43,247 nucleotides of DNA from JACMOY01 sp038322575 (GCA_038322575.1 JBBQGB010000027.1:1-43247); one strand, 5' to 3'; positions 22,874 to 31,693 are shown, numbered from the stretch's first letter. The notes: generated by a model not told the origin, from the sequence alone. Made by a program: numbers and translations.

Positions 22874-24264
22874 TGTCGACGATCACCACGCTGGCACCTC
22901 GCACCCGCCGCGGGGTCGAGCTGGTGCTGCTCGTCGCCGCCGTGGTCATCGTGCTGGTGGCCTACGCCAGCACGGGCCTGGCCACCACCGGCACGCTGCC
23001 GCCCAGCCTGCTCGCGTACGGCGGCGGACTGGTGCTGCTGACCGGCGCGGTGCACGTCACGCTGCGGTTGCGCGCGGCGTACGCCGACCCTGTGCTGCTG
23101 CCGATCGCCACCCTGCTCAACGGCCTGGGCCTGGTGATGATCCACCGGCTGGACGACGCCGAGAAGCGCACGACCGCCGACGCCTTCGCCCCCCGGCAGC
23201 TGGTCTGGATGGCCCTCGGGGTCGCCCTGGCGGTCACGATCCTGTGGGTGCTGCGCGACCACCGCCGGCTGCAGCGCTACACCTACACCGCGATGGCCGC
23301 CGGGCTGGTCCTGCTGCTGCTGCCGCTGCTGCCCCTGCTGGGCAAGAACATCAACGGCTCGCGCATCTGGATCGGGCTGGGCCCGCTGTCGTTCCAGCCC
23401 GGTGAGATCGCCAAGCTGTGCCTCGCGGTCTTCTTCGCCGGTTACCTCGTCCAGACCCGCGACGCGCTCAGCCTGGTCGGACGTCGGGTGCTGGGCCTGT
23501 CGCTGCCCCGCGCCCGCGACCTCGGGCCGATCATCGTCGCCTGGCTGGCCAGCCTCTCGGTCCTGGTGTTCGAGCGCGACCTCGGCTCCTCGCTGCTGTT
23601 CTTCGGGCTGTTCGTCGCGATGCTGTACGTCGCGACCGAGCGCAAGAGCTGGATCGCGATCGGCCTGGCGCTGTTCGTCGCCGGGTCCTACCTCGCCTAC
23701 CTGCTGTTCGACCACGTGCAGTCGCGCGTGCTGCTGTGGCTGCACCCGTTCTCGAAGCAGGCGCTCGACACCAGCACCCAGCTGGTGCTCGGGCTGTTCG
23801 GCATGGCCAACGGCGGGCTGCTCGGCACCGGGCTCGGCCGCGGCCGACCCGACCTCACGCCGTACGCCGAGAGCGACTACATCGTGCCCTCGTTCGGCGA
23901 GGAGCTCGGGCTGTTCGGGCTGTTCGCCCTGCTGGTGCTCTACCTGGTGCTCGTCGAGCGCGGCCTGCGCACGGCGCTCGGGGTGCGCGACGGGTTCGGC
24001 AAGCTGCTCGCCACCGGCCTGGCGTTCACCGTGGCGCTGCAGTGCTTCGTGGTCGTCGGCGGGGTGACCCGGGTGATCCCGCTGACCGGCCTGACGATGC
24101 CGTTCCTGTCCTACGGCGGGTCCTCACTGGTGGCGAACTGGGCCATCATCGGCCTGCTGCTGCGGATCAGCGACCAGGCCCGGCGTCCGCCCCCCGCGGT
24201 CGAGCCGACGTCCTTCACCCAGACAGGTGACGCGGCGCTCACCCAGGTGGTGAAGCTGCGGTGA
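22873..24264 (+). CDS. rodA: RodA: FtsW/RodA/SpoVE-family peptidoglycan glycosyltransferase
   Basis: A 463-residue polytopic SEDS protein with 11-12 predicted membrane segments. Family marks include INGSRIWIGLGPLSFQPGEIAK around the large loop, ERDLGSSLLFFGLFVAMLYVAT, the YAESDYIVPSFGEELGLFG loop and GLTMPFLSYGGSSLVANW near the C-terminus. SEDS proteins polymerise lipid II glycan chains and work with a class B penicillin-binding protein, encoded directly downstream here. In this operon the gene is called rodA, although it may serve septal or polar growth. It overlaps pstP by one base and pbpA by four (GTGA). Confidence 0.95.
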   Translation: MSTITTLAPRTRRGVELVLLVAAVVIVLVAYASTGLATTGTLPPSLLAYGGGLVLLTGAVHVTLRLRAAYADPVLLPIATLLNGLGLVMIHRLDDAEKRTTADAFAPRQLVWMALGVALAVTILWVLRDHRRLQRYTYTAMAAGLVLLLLPLLPLLGKNINGSRIWIGLGPLSFQPGEIAKLCLAVFFAGYLVQTRDALSLVGRRVLGLSLPRARDLGPIIVAWLASLSVLVFERDLGSSLLFFGLFVAMLYVATERKSWIAIGLALFVAGSYLAYLLFDHVQSRVLLWLHPFSKQALDTSTQLVLGLFGMANGGLLGTGLGRGRPDLTPYAESDYIVPSFGEELGLFGLFALLVLYLVLVERGLRTALGVRDGFGKLLATGLAFTVALQCFVVVGGVTRVIPLTGLTMPFLSYGGSSLVANWAIIGLLLRISDQARRPPPAVEPTSFTQTGDAALTQVVKLR

Positions 24265-25718
24265 ACGCCCCCATCCGCCGGCTGTCGGCCGTCGTCGCGC
24301 TGCTGTTCGCCTCGCTGCTGATCTCGAGCACGTCAATCTCGTTCGTGCAGGCAGCGTCGCTGCGCGACGAGCCCGGCAACCGGCGCACGCTGCTGGAGAA
24401 CTACGCCCGCGAGCGCGGCCCGATCCTGGTGGCCGGGGCACCGGTGGCCCGCTCGACGGCGTCCCAGGACGAGCTGCGCTACCAGCGCCGCTACACCGAC
24501 GGCCCGCTCTACGCCCCGCTCACCGGCTACTACTCGTTCGTGTACGGCGCCGGCAGCGGCGTCGAGCGCACCCAGGACTCCCTGCTGTCGGGGTCCTCCG
24601 ACCAGCTGTTCTACCGCCGCATGGTCGACCTGGTGACCGGTCGGGCCCCGCAGGGCGCCTCGGTCGAGCTGACCGTCCTGCCGGCGGCCCAGCGTGCCGC
24701 GGACGCCGCGCTCGGCTCGCAGAAGGGGGCCGTGGTGGCCCTCGACCCGCGCACCGGGGCGATCCTGGCGCTGGTCAGCCACCCGACGTACGACCCGGAC
24801 GTGCTGGCCGGGCACGACCTGGGGGCCGTGCAGAAGGCGTACCAGGGGCTGCTCGACGACCCGGACGACCCGCTGGTCGACCGCGCCCTCGCCGGCGACC
24901 TGTACCCACCGGGCTCGACGTTCAAGCTGGTGACCGCCGCCGCCGCGCTGTCCAGCGGCCGCTTCACCGAGACGACCGAGCTGCCGGGCCCGGCGCGCCT
25001 GGACCTGCCGCAGACCAGCGCGACGCTGCCCAACGACTTCGCGGGCGCGTGCGGGCCGAACGACCGGGTGACGCTGCTGCGGGCCCTGCAGATCTCGTGC
25101 AACACGGCGTTCGGCTCGCTCGGCATCACCCTCGGCGGTGACGCCGTCCGCGCCCAGGCCGCCAAGTTCGGGTTCGGCGAGCGGCTGCGGGTGCCGATGT
25201 CGGTCACCCCCAGCACCGTGCCCGCGGGCATGAACGCGCCGCAGGCCGCCCAGGCCGCGATCGGCCAGTTCGACGTCCGCGTCACCCCGCTGCAGATGGC
25301 CATGGTGAGCGCCGGCATCGCCAACGGCGGCACGGTGATGACGCCGTACGCCGTCAAGACGGTCCGCAGCCCAGACCTCAGCGTCATCGAGCAGGCCTCG
25401 CCGCAGGAGCTGTCGCAGGCCGTCACCCCCGAGGTCGCGGCCGCGCTGACCCGGATGATGCAGGCCGTCGTCACCGACGGCACCGGCACCCGCGCGCAGA
25501 TCGCCGGCGTCGACGTCGCCGGCAAGAGCGGCACCGCCCAGCAGGGCAACGGCCAGCCGCCGCACGCCTGGTTCACCGCGTTCGCCCCCGCGCAGGACCC
25601 CCAGGTCGCCGTCGCCGTGGTCGTCGAGGACGGCGGCACCGCGGGCAGCGAGGCCGCCGGGGGCCGCGTGGCCGCGCCGATCGCCAAGGCCGTCATGCAG
25701 GCGGTGCTGCGCCGATGA
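24261..25718 (+). CDS. pbpA: PbpA: class B penicillin-binding protein 2 (transpeptidase)
   Basis: A 485-residue peptidoglycan transpeptidase, partner of RodA. An N-terminal membrane anchor (~8-30) is followed by a short dimerisation-like region and the transpeptidase domain (~150-480). The penicillin-binding motifs are S219-TFK222, SCN at ~279-281 and KSGTAQ at ~424-429, all in order, so it should be active and beta-lactam-sensitive. In Mycobacterium PbpA is a PknB substrate needed for septation. The GTG start overlaps rodA, and its stop overlaps the kinase gene after it (ATGA), continuing the coupled operon. Confidence 0.95.
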   Translation: MNAPIRRLSAVVALLFASLLISSTSISFVQAASLRDEPGNRRTLLENYARERGPILVAGAPVARSTASQDELRYQRRYTDGPLYAPLTGYYSFVYGAGSGVERTQDSLLSGSSDQLFYRRMVDLVTGRAPQGASVELTVLPAAQRAADAALGSQKGAVVALDPRTGAILALVSHPTYDPDVLAGHDLGAVQKAYQGLLDDPDDPLVDRALAGDLYPPGSTFKLVTAAAALSSGRFTETTELPGPARLDLPQTSATLPNDFAGACGPNDRVTLLRALQISCNTAFGSLGITLGGDAVRAQAAKFGFGERLRVPMSVTPSTVPAGMNAPQAAQAAIGQFDVRVTPLQMAMVSAGIANGGTVMTPYAVKTVRSPDLSVIEQASPQELSQAVTPEVAAALTRMMQAVVTDGTGTRAQIAGVDVAGKSGTAQQGNGQPPHAWFTAFAPAQDPQVAVAVVVEDGGTAGSEAAGGRVAAPIAKAVMQAVLRR

Positions 25719-27148
25719 GCCCCCTGAACCCCGCACCCGGGCTGCGGGTCGGTGACCGGTACGAGCTGACCTCGCGGATCGCCGGCGGCGGCATGGGTGA
25801 GGTCTGGGCCGCCCGCGACGACGTCCTCGGTCGCGACGTCGCGGTCAAGGTGCTGCGCGGCGAGCACGCCGACGACCCCGCGTTCCTCGCCCGGTTCCGC
25901 ACCGAGGCGCGCCACGCGGCGTCCCTGTCGCACCCGGGCATCGCCTCGGTGTACGACTACGGCGAGGTCGACGGCGTCTCGTACCTGGTGATGGAGCTGG
26001 TGCCCGGCGAGCCGCTGTCGGCGCGCCTGGCCCGCGACGGCGCCCTCGCCGCCGCGGTCGCCGTCCCCCTGCTGCAGCAGGCGGCCACCGCCCTGCAGGC
26101 CGCGCACGCGGTCGGGCTCGTGCACCGCGACGTCAAGCCCGCGAACCTGCTCATCACCCCCGAGCAGCAGGTCAAGGTCACCGACTTCGGCATCGCCCGG
26201 CTCGGCGGCGACGACCCCGTCACCCGCACCGGCGAGGTGATGGGCACCGCGCAGTACCTCTCACCCGAGCAGGCCACGGGCCAGCAGGCCACCGCCGCGA
26301 GCGACGTGTACTCCCTCGGGGTGGTGGGGTACGAGATGCTCGCCGGACGCCGTCCGTTCGAGGCCGAGAGCCCCGTCGCGATCGCGATGGCCCACGTCTC
26401 GCGCGAGCCCGACCCGCTGCCGGCGTCGGTGCCCGCGCCGCTGGCCGCCGTCGTCCTCGCGGCCCTGGCCAAGGACCCCGCCGGCCGGCCCGCCGGCGCC
26501 GCCGCCTTCGGCGACGCGCTCGGCCGGGGGCTGCGCGGTGAGCACGCCGCCGCCGCGACCCAGCTGATCGCCGCACCGGTCGACCGCACCCAGGTGCTGC
26601 CGGTCGTCCCACCGGCGCCCGCCGCGGTCGCCCCGCCCTCCAGGGAGCGACCCCGCCGGCGCCGGCCCGGCGCCGCGCTGCTCCTTCTGCTCGTGCTGCT
26701 GGCCGGCGGCGCAGCGGTGTGGGCCCTGGCGCAGTCCGGCGGTGCGCCCGGCACCGCCGCGGCCGCGCCGACCACCGCCCGCACCTCGACCCGTCCCAGC
26801 ACGACGCCGTCGGCCACCCGGTCCACCACGACCGCACCAGCGACGGCCACCGCGCCGTCCACACCGACACCCACACCCACACCGACACCGACCACGCCGG
26901 GCATCGCGCTGGATCCCGCGACGTACGTCGGGCAGCGCGCGTCCGACGTCGAGAAGGCCCTGGCGGACCTCGGTCTCGCGACGTCCACCCAGGACGTGGT
27001 GACCGACCAGGTGCCGGACGGAACCGTGGTGGCTCTGAGCCCCGCGGGCCCCTTCGCCGCCGGAGACACCGTGACCCTGCAGGTCGCGAAGGCGGCCAAG
27101 GGCAAGGGGGCCGGCAATGGCAACGGCAACAACGACAAGGGGGACTGA
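25715..27148 (+). CDS. pknA: PknA-like Ser/Thr kinase with a single C-terminal PASTA domain
   Basis: A 477-residue receptor kinase. The kinase domain (~14-275) has the glycine loop IAGGGMGEV, Lys45, HRDVKPANLL (Asp139), DFG (Asp157) and GTAQYLSPEQ. An arginine-rich juxtamembrane stretch precedes one membrane span (~317-338). Outside come a Thr/Ser/Pro linker ending in PTPTPTPTPT and then one PASTA-like repeat (~405-465, YVGQRASDVEKALADLGL...VALSPAGPFAAGDTV). Mycobacterial PknA has no PASTA, so this copy may sense muropeptides or beta-lactams itself. The tail GKGAGNGNGNNDKGD is low complexity. It overlaps pbpA by four bases; pknB follows after a 69-bp gap holding a small ORF. Confidence 0.93.
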   Translation: MSPLNPAPGLRVGDRYELTSRIAGGGMGEVWAARDDVLGRDVAVKVLRGEHADDPAFLARFRTEARHAASLSHPGIASVYDYGEVDGVSYLVMELVPGEPLSARLARDGALAAAVAVPLLQQAATALQAAHAVGLVHRDVKPANLLITPEQQVKVTDFGIARLGGDDPVTRTGEVMGTAQYLSPEQATGQQATAASDVYSLGVVGYEMLAGRRPFEAESPVAIAMAHVSREPDPLPASVPAPLAAVVLAALAKDPAGRPAGAAAFGDALGRGLRGEHAAAATQLIAAPVDRTQVLPVVPPAPAAVAPPSRERPRRRRPGAALLLLLVLLAGGAAVWALAQSGGAPGTAAAAPTTARTSTRPSTTPSATRSTTTAPATATAPSTPTPTPTPTPTTPGIALDPATYVGQRASDVEKALADLGLATSTQDVVTDQVPDGTVVALSPAGPFAAGDTVTLQVAKAAKGKGAGNGNGNNDKGD

Positions 27149-27152
27149 TCGC

Positions 27153-27221
27153 GTGGCCACCCCCGTGACGACGACCACACCCGTGACGATGACCCCGGTG
27201 ACGACGAAGGGTTCGACGTGA
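27153..27221 (+). CDS. 22-codon threonine-rich ORF linking pknA and pknB
   Basis: A GTG five bases after the pknA stop opens a 22-codon frame with ten threonines (VATPVTTTTPVTMTPVTTKG and two more), ending in a TGA that overlaps the pknB GTG start (GTGA). AAGGGGGA nine bases upstream could serve as ribosome binding site. The DNA is a near-repeat of CCCGTGACGACGAC units. It could be a coupling minigene that delivers ribosomes to pknB, a threonine-sensitive leader, or simply a repetitive spacer left by slippage. No homologue is recognised. Confidence 0.35.
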   Translation: MATPVTTTTPVTMTPVTTKGST

Positions 27222-29119
27222 ACGCCCCACCCCGCCTGCTCGGCGGACGCTACGAGGTCGGCGAGGTGCTCGGCCGCGGCGGCATGGCCGAGGTGCACCT
27301 GGGCCGCGACACCCGCCTCGGGCGCCAGGTCGCGATCAAGATGCTGCGCTCGGACCTGGCCCGCGACCCCTCGTTCCAGGCCCGCTTCAAGCGCGAGGCG
27401 CAGTCGGCCGCGTCCCTGAACCACCCCGCCGTGGTGGCCGTGTACGACAGTGGCGAGGAGCCCACCGACGACGGTGCCGGCGTCCCCGCGCCGTACATCG
27501 TCATGGAGTACGTCGAGGGCCGCACCCTGCGCGAGGTGCTCTCACGCGGGCGCACCGTGCCGTGGACCGAGGCGCTGCGGATCACCTCAGGCGTGCTGGC
27601 GGCGCTCGGGTACTCGCACCGGGCCGGCATCGTGCACCGCGACATCAAGCCCGCCAACGTCATGCTCACCCCCGACGGTGACGTCAAGGTGATGGACTTC
27701 GGCATCGCCCGGGCCATGGCCGACGCCTCGGCCACGATGACCCAGACCCAGGCCGTCATCGGCACCGCGCAGTACCTCTCACCCGAGCAGGCCCGCGGCG
27801 AGACGGTCGACGCGCGCAGCGACCTGTACTCGACCGGCTGCCTGCTCTACGAGCTGGTCACCGGACGCCCGCCGTTCGTGGCCGACTCGCCGGTGGCGGT
27901 GGCCTACCAGCACGTCGGCGAGGCCCCCCAGCCGCCGAGCGTGCACCACGCCGACGTCCCGCACGCGGTCGACGCGATCGTGGTCCACGCCCTGGTCAAG
28001 GACAAGAACGGGCGCTACCAGAGCGCCGAGGACTTCAAGGCCGACACCGATGCCGCTCTGGCCGGGCGGGCCGTCAGCCCGGCCGCCCTGGGCAGCTTCA
28101 CGGCGCTGGCCGGCGGTGCGGGTGGGATCGCCGGCGCGGCCGCGACCGAGGCGATGTCGACCCAGGCCGTCGGACGCTCGGCCGAGGCCACCGCAGCGCT
28201 GGGCACGGTCGGCGCCGGCACCCAGCGGCTGTCGCCGGTCACCCCGCCCGGTGCCACCCGTTCGGTCGACGCCCTGCCGTCGCGGCGCGCCGCGGTCGCC
28301 GACGAGCGGCCGAGCCGGGCCGGCGTCTGGGTGCTGCTCGCCCTGTTGGCCGCAGCCCTGCTCGCCCTCGGCGTCCTGGTCCTGCCCAGCCTGCTGGGCG
28401 GCGGCACCGAGGCCAGGCCGAGCGTCCGGGTCGACGACGTCACGGGCCAGACCGAGACCGCCGCCACCGCGACCCTGCGGGGTCAGGGGCTGGTCGTCGC
28501 CCGGCTCGAGGACGTCAGCCCCGACGTCGAGGCCGGCAAGGTCATGCTGCAGAGCCCGGCCGCCGGCACCTCGCTGCCCACCGGCCGCACCGTCACGATC
28601 ACGATCTCGACCGGCTCGGGCAGCGTGACGGTCCCCGACGTCACCGGCCAGACCCGCACCGACGCCCAGCGACTGCTCGAGGGTGAGCAGCTCAAGCTCG
28701 GCAAGGTGCTCACCGTCGACAGCCCCGGCACGGACGCCGGGCGAGTCGTCTCCAGCGACCCTGCGTCCGGCGCGTCCGCGGCTCCCGGCACGGCGGTGAC
28801 CATCACCGTGTCCAGCGGGAAGGTCGCGGTGCCCAACGTGCTGGGTCAGACCCTCGCCGAGGCGTCCAAGACCCTCACCGACGCTGGGCTCGAGGTCGGC
28901 GCCACGACGTCCGCCGAGAGCACCCAGACCGAGGGCACGGTGATCGACCAGTCCGGGTCGGGCGCGTCGGTCAAGACCGGCACCAAGATCAGGCTCACCC
29001 TCGCCAAGGCGGTGCCAACCCCGACGCCCACCCCGACGCCCACACCCACCCCGACCGACACGGCCACCGTGCCCCCCGCACCGACCGACACCGGCACCCT
29101 CCCGCCCCCACCCGCCTGA
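27218..29119 (+). CDS. pknB: PknB: Ser/Thr kinase with three PASTA domains
   Basis: A 633-residue receptor kinase that controls cell-wall growth in actinobacteria. The kinase domain (~10-275) has LGRGGMAEV, Lys41, HRDIKPANVM (Asp142), DFG (Asp160) and an activation loop with SATMTQTQAVIGTAQ, whose threonines correspond to those autophosphorylated in mycobacterial PknB. A single membrane span lies at ~368-390. Outside are three PASTA repeats (~403-468, 469-536 and 537-600) and a PTPTPTPT tail. Mycobacterial PknB has four PASTA units, so this is one short. The GTG start follows GAAGGG. A long inverted repeat terminates the operon downstream. Confidence 0.95.
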   Translation: MNAPPRLLGGRYEVGEVLGRGGMAEVHLGRDTRLGRQVAIKMLRSDLARDPSFQARFKREAQSAASLNHPAVVAVYDSGEEPTDDGAGVPAPYIVMEYVEGRTLREVLSRGRTVPWTEALRITSGVLAALGYSHRAGIVHRDIKPANVMLTPDGDVKVMDFGIARAMADASATMTQTQAVIGTAQYLSPEQARGETVDARSDLYSTGCLLYELVTGRPPFVADSPVAVAYQHVGEAPQPPSVHHADVPHAVDAIVVHALVKDKNGRYQSAEDFKADTDAALAGRAVSPAALGSFTALAGGAGGIAGAAATEAMSTQAVGRSAEATAALGTVGAGTQRLSPVTPPGATRSVDALPSRRAAVADERPSRAGVWVLLALLAAALLALGVLVLPSLLGGGTEARPSVRVDDVTGQTETAATATLRGQGLVVARLEDVSPDVEAGKVMLQSPAAGTSLPTGRTVTITISTGSGSVTVPDVTGQTRTDAQRLLEGEQLKLGKVLTVDSPGTDAGRVVSSDPASGASAAPGTAVTITVSSGKVAVPNVLGQTLAEASKTLTDAGLEVGATTSAESTQTEGTVIDQSGSGASVKTGTKIRLTLAKAVPTPTPTPTPTPTPTDTATVPPAPTDTGTLPPPPA

Positions 29120-29162
29120 CCTGCCCCGCCCGACCGGCCCTGCCTGGCCCCGCCCCGCCCCG

Positions 29163-29252
29163 GACGTGATCACGGTGTGCACGCCGCGTGCTGCTCTGTG
29201 ACGCGCCGCCGCCACGGTGGGCACGCGTCCGCGTGCTCCACGTGATCACGTC
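29163..29252. terminator. Long inverted repeat between convergent pknB and trpG/pabA
   Basis: Imperfect arms of about 30 bases meet around a short G/C-rich loop. The outermost 11 bases (GACGTGATCAC at 29163 and GTGATCACGTC ending at 29252) pair perfectly. Each arm also contains the 10-bp palindrome CGTGATCACG. Its position between two 3' ends fits a bidirectional terminator. Confidence 0.6.
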
Positions 29253-29286
29253 GGACGGCGGCCCGCGGGCTCGGTGGGGTGTCCGG

Positions 29287-29925
29287 CTAGGTGCGCACCA
29301 GGGGGGCCATGCCCTGCGACCGGGCGACCGCGCCCGGGTCACCGCAGCGGGCCAGCCAGTTGGCGAGCAGCCGGTGCCCGCCCTGGGTCAGCACCGACTC
29401 GGGGTGGAACTGCACCCCCTCGAGCGGCAGGTCGCGGTGCCGCACGGCCATCACGACCCCGCCCGCCGTGCGTCCGGTCACCTCGAGCTCGGGTGGCACC
29501 GTGCCCGGCTCGATGGTCAGGGAGTGGTAGCGCGTCGCGGTGAACGGTGCCGGCAACCCGGCCAGGACGCCGGCGCCGTCGTGCTCGACCAGGCTGGTCT
29601 TGCCGTGCAGCAGCTCGGGGGCACGGCCGACGACGGCGCCGAACGCGACGCCGAGGGCCTGGTGGCCGAGGCACACGCCGAGCATCGGCTGCGAGCGCTG
29701 GGCGCAGGCCTGGATCATGGCCACGGACACCCCGGCATCCTGCGGGGTGCCCGGGCCGGGTGAGATCAGCACCCCGTCGTACGCCGCCGCCTGGTCGGTG
29801 CTCACGGCGTCGTTGCGCACCACCTCGCAGGTGGCCCCGAGCTGGGTGAGGTACCCGACGATGGTGAAGACGAAGCTGTCGTAGTTGTCGACGACCAGGA
29901 TCGCCGTCCCCCCCGTGCCGCTCAC
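29287..29925 (-). CDS. Aminodeoxychorismate/anthranilate synthase glutamine amidotransferase (PabA/TrpG)
   Basis: A 212-residue class I glutamine amidotransferase. VVDNYDSFVFTIVGYL opens the domain, followed by ISPGPGTPQDAG, the nucleophile elbow GVCLGHQ (Cys85) and the C-terminal GVQFHPESVLT with catalytic His/Glu. It supplies ammonia to a chorismate-binding partner for 4-aminobenzoate (folate) or anthranilate (tryptophan); the synthase subunit is not in the window, so which pathway is served is undecided. This gene is a standard neighbour of pknB. The GTG start overlaps the stop of the small membrane protein gene upstream (GTGA), so it is coupled to the sortase operon. Confidence 0.93.
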   Translation of the reverse strand: MSGTGGTAILVVDNYDSFVFTIVGYLTQLGATCEVVRNDAVSTDQAAAYDGVLISPGPGTPQDAGVSVAMIQACAQRSQPMLGVCLGHQALGVAFGAVVGRAPELLHGKTSLVEHDGAGVLAGLPAPFTATRYHSLTIEPGTVPPELEVTGRTAGGVVMAVRHRDLPLEGVQFHPESVLTQGGHRLLANWLARCGDPGAVARSQGMAPLVRT

Positions 29926-30080
29926 CGGCTCACCGTCCCGTCGTTGAAGGGCATCAGCGGGGCGAGCACCGGGAACCCCCAGATGAACAGCGCGGCGACG
30001 ACCGCCAGCGCCAGCACCAGCGCGAGGACGGCTCGCACCGGCCAGGGTCCGGGCAGGTGGCGCCACAGCGTCGCGTACAC
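29922..30080 (-). CDS. Small single-span membrane protein
   Basis: A 52-residue protein, VYATLWRHLPGPWPVRAV and onward, with one hydrophobic segment at ~17-38 and a C-terminal MPFNDGTVSR. A small protein of this kind is often found between the class E sortase and pabA/trpG in actinobacteria; its role is unknown. The start is well supported: GAGGAG lies six bases upstream of the GTG. The gene starts two bases after the sortase stop and overlaps the amidotransferase start by four bases. The longer open frame upstream is a shadow of the sortase gene. Confidence 0.8.
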   Translation of the reverse strand: MYATLWRHLPGPWPVRAVLALVLALAVVAALFIWGFPVLAPLMPFNDGTVSR

Positions 30081-30082
30081 GG

Positions 30083-30814
30083 TCAGCTCCTCGGGGTGGA
30101 CGGCGCGGCCGCCGCGAGCACGGCCGGCAGGGTGCCGGCGCTCTTGGGCAGGGTCTGCGACAGGGCCGAGTAGACGACGTACCGCTCGCGGGCCGAGAAC
30201 TCGGGGTGGCAGGCGGTCATCGTCATCATCGCCGTCGTGGGCGAGACCCCGGGGCGCTCGGGCACCGGCGCGACGACGTCGACCCGGTCCGGCGTGACGA
30301 TGGTGCGGCCGACGACCCGGTAGACGTAGTACGTGGTGCGGGTCTCGACCACCACGGCGTCGCCGCGGCGCAGCTCGGCGATCTGGTTGAAGGGCCTGGC
30401 GTAGGTGACCCGGTGGCCGGCGACCGCGAAGTTGCCCACCTGGCCCGGCCCGACGCTGGTGTCGTAGTGCCCGACCCCCTCGTCCAGCACCGACAGTCCG
30501 GTGCCCTGCAGGATCGGGCGCACGTAGTCGCGGCCGAACCGCGGCACCCGGATCAGCGCGAACGCCCGGCCCATCGGGATCTGCGCGAGCGTCGCGCCCT
30601 TGCCGGGGTCCGCGACCGGGGCGACCGGAGCGCCCGCGGCGCCCTGCGCCTGCGGTCGCCAGGTCTGCTCGAGCTCGCGCGCGGTCTGCTCCTGGGCTCG
30701 CCCGGCCACCACGTCGGTCCACCACAGCTGCCAGGCCACGAACAGCAGCAGCAGCACGCCGAGGGTGATGCACAGCTCGCCGATCCCGTGGACGACGGCA
30801 CGCAGCGCCCGCAT
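30083..30814 (-). CDS. Class E sortase
   Basis: A 243-residue membrane-bound transpeptidase. An N-terminal membrane segment (~10-30) precedes an extracytoplasmic sortase fold. The catalytic residues are visible: His134 in VAGHRVTY, Cys202 in MTMTACHPEFS and an arginine in the SARER segment (R209). FNQIAELRRGD and VGHYDTS also match the class. Class E sortases anchor LAXTG-type surface proteins in high-GC Gram-positives; no such substrate is encoded nearby. Its conserved place beside pknB suggests a housekeeping role. It follows the DUF881 gene by 16 bases. Confidence 0.93.
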   Translation of the reverse strand: MRALRAVVHGIGELCITLGVLLLLFVAWQLWWTDVVAGRAQEQTARELEQTWRPQAQGAAGAPVAPVADPGKGATLAQIPMGRAFALIRVPRFGRDYVRPILQGTGLSVLDEGVGHYDTSVGPGQVGNFAVAGHRVTYARPFNQIAELRRGDAVVVETRTTYYVYRVVGRTIVTPDRVDVVAPVPERPGVSPTTAMMTMTACHPEFSARERYVVYSALSQTLPKSAGTLPAVLAAAAPSTPRS

Positions 30815-30830
30815 CAGGGCCGGGCCGGCG

Positions 30831-31619
30831 TCATGGCTGGACCCTGGCGTAGCGCAGCTCGACGCTGCCGTCGTACCCGGGCATCGTCAGCGAGCGCTGG
30901 GCGCTGACGGCGTACCCCAGGCCGAGCGCGTCGACGTACTCGCGGTAGATCCTGAGCTGGGGTGAGCGCTCCAGGCCGCGGCGCAGCGCGGCCGGGTCGC
31001 CGACGGCGCGGATGACGTAGGGCGGGGAGTACACCCGGCCCTGCAGGATCAGGACGTTGCCGACGCAGCGCACGGCGCTGGTCGAGACCACCCGCTGGTC
31101 CATCAGCATCATCGCCTCGGCGCCGGCGGACCACAGCGCGTTGACCACCGCCTGCACGTCCTGCTGGTGCACGACGACGTCGTCGGGGGTGAACCCGTCC
31201 GGCAGCGACCCGCTGCGGTGCGCGTCGTCCAGCCGCACCGTCACCCCCGGCCCGGTCGCGGCGGCGGTGCCGGCGGCCGGTGCCAGGTCGCTCTGGCCTT
31301 CGGCGAGGCGGCGCACCAGCGACCCGGACGGCGTGGTCTGCACGGTGAGGGCCTGCACCTGCCGGCGCAGCGCGCTGACCTGCTGCTCCTGGACGTCGGC
31401 CCGGTGCTGCTGCTCGCGGATGACGTCGGCGGTGTCGGTGCGGCCGACCGAGCGCAGGTCGGTGCCGCGGGCGGTCTGGGCGCTGGTGGTGGCGAGCAGG
31501 CCGGCGACGGCGAAGACGACCGGCACCAGGGCGCCCCAGCGCGAGGGTCGGCGCAGTTGCAGCTGCGATCGCACGCGGTGCGGCACACTGGCCCAGAGCA
31601 GGCGCACTCCGGTCGGCAC
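30831..31619 (-). CDS. DUF881 family membrane protein
   Basis: A 262-residue protein with one membrane span at ~27-47, a coiled-coil stretch at ~65-95 (IREQQHRADVQEQQVSALRR) and the DUF881 core: GPGVTVRLDD, VVVHQQDVQAVVNALWSAGAEAM, MLMDQRVVSTSAVRCVGN and PYVIRAVGDP. It resembles the divisome-like partners of FtsQ/FtsL topology, but no function is established. It is a constant neighbour of crgA. The GTG start at VPTGVRLLW follows AGGAGG with seven-base spacing, which decides it over a longer frame. It is divergent from crgA across 74 bases. Confidence 0.9.
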   Translation of the reverse strand: MPTGVRLLWASVPHRVRSQLQLRRPSRWGALVPVVFAVAGLLATTSAQTARGTDLRSVGRTDTADVIREQQHRADVQEQQVSALRRQVQALTVQTTPSGSLVRRLAEGQSDLAPAAGTAAATGPGVTVRLDDAHRSGSLPDGFTPDDVVVHQQDVQAVVNALWSAGAEAMMLMDQRVVSTSAVRCVGNVLILQGRVYSPPYVIRAVGDPAALRRGLERSPQLRIYREYVDALGLGYAVSAQRSLTMPGYDGSVELRYARVQP

Positions 31620-31693
31620 GGCACCCCTCCTGACCGGTTGGCTTGCGTCGTACGTACCCACGCTAGACGAACCCACGAGACGAGGAGTGACCC

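Noticed and set aside
26868..26900. ACACC/CACCGAC repeats as a DNA repeat element
   Set aside because: They encode the Pro-Thr linker of the kinase; the repetition reflects the protein, as does the similar stretch at 29018-29060.
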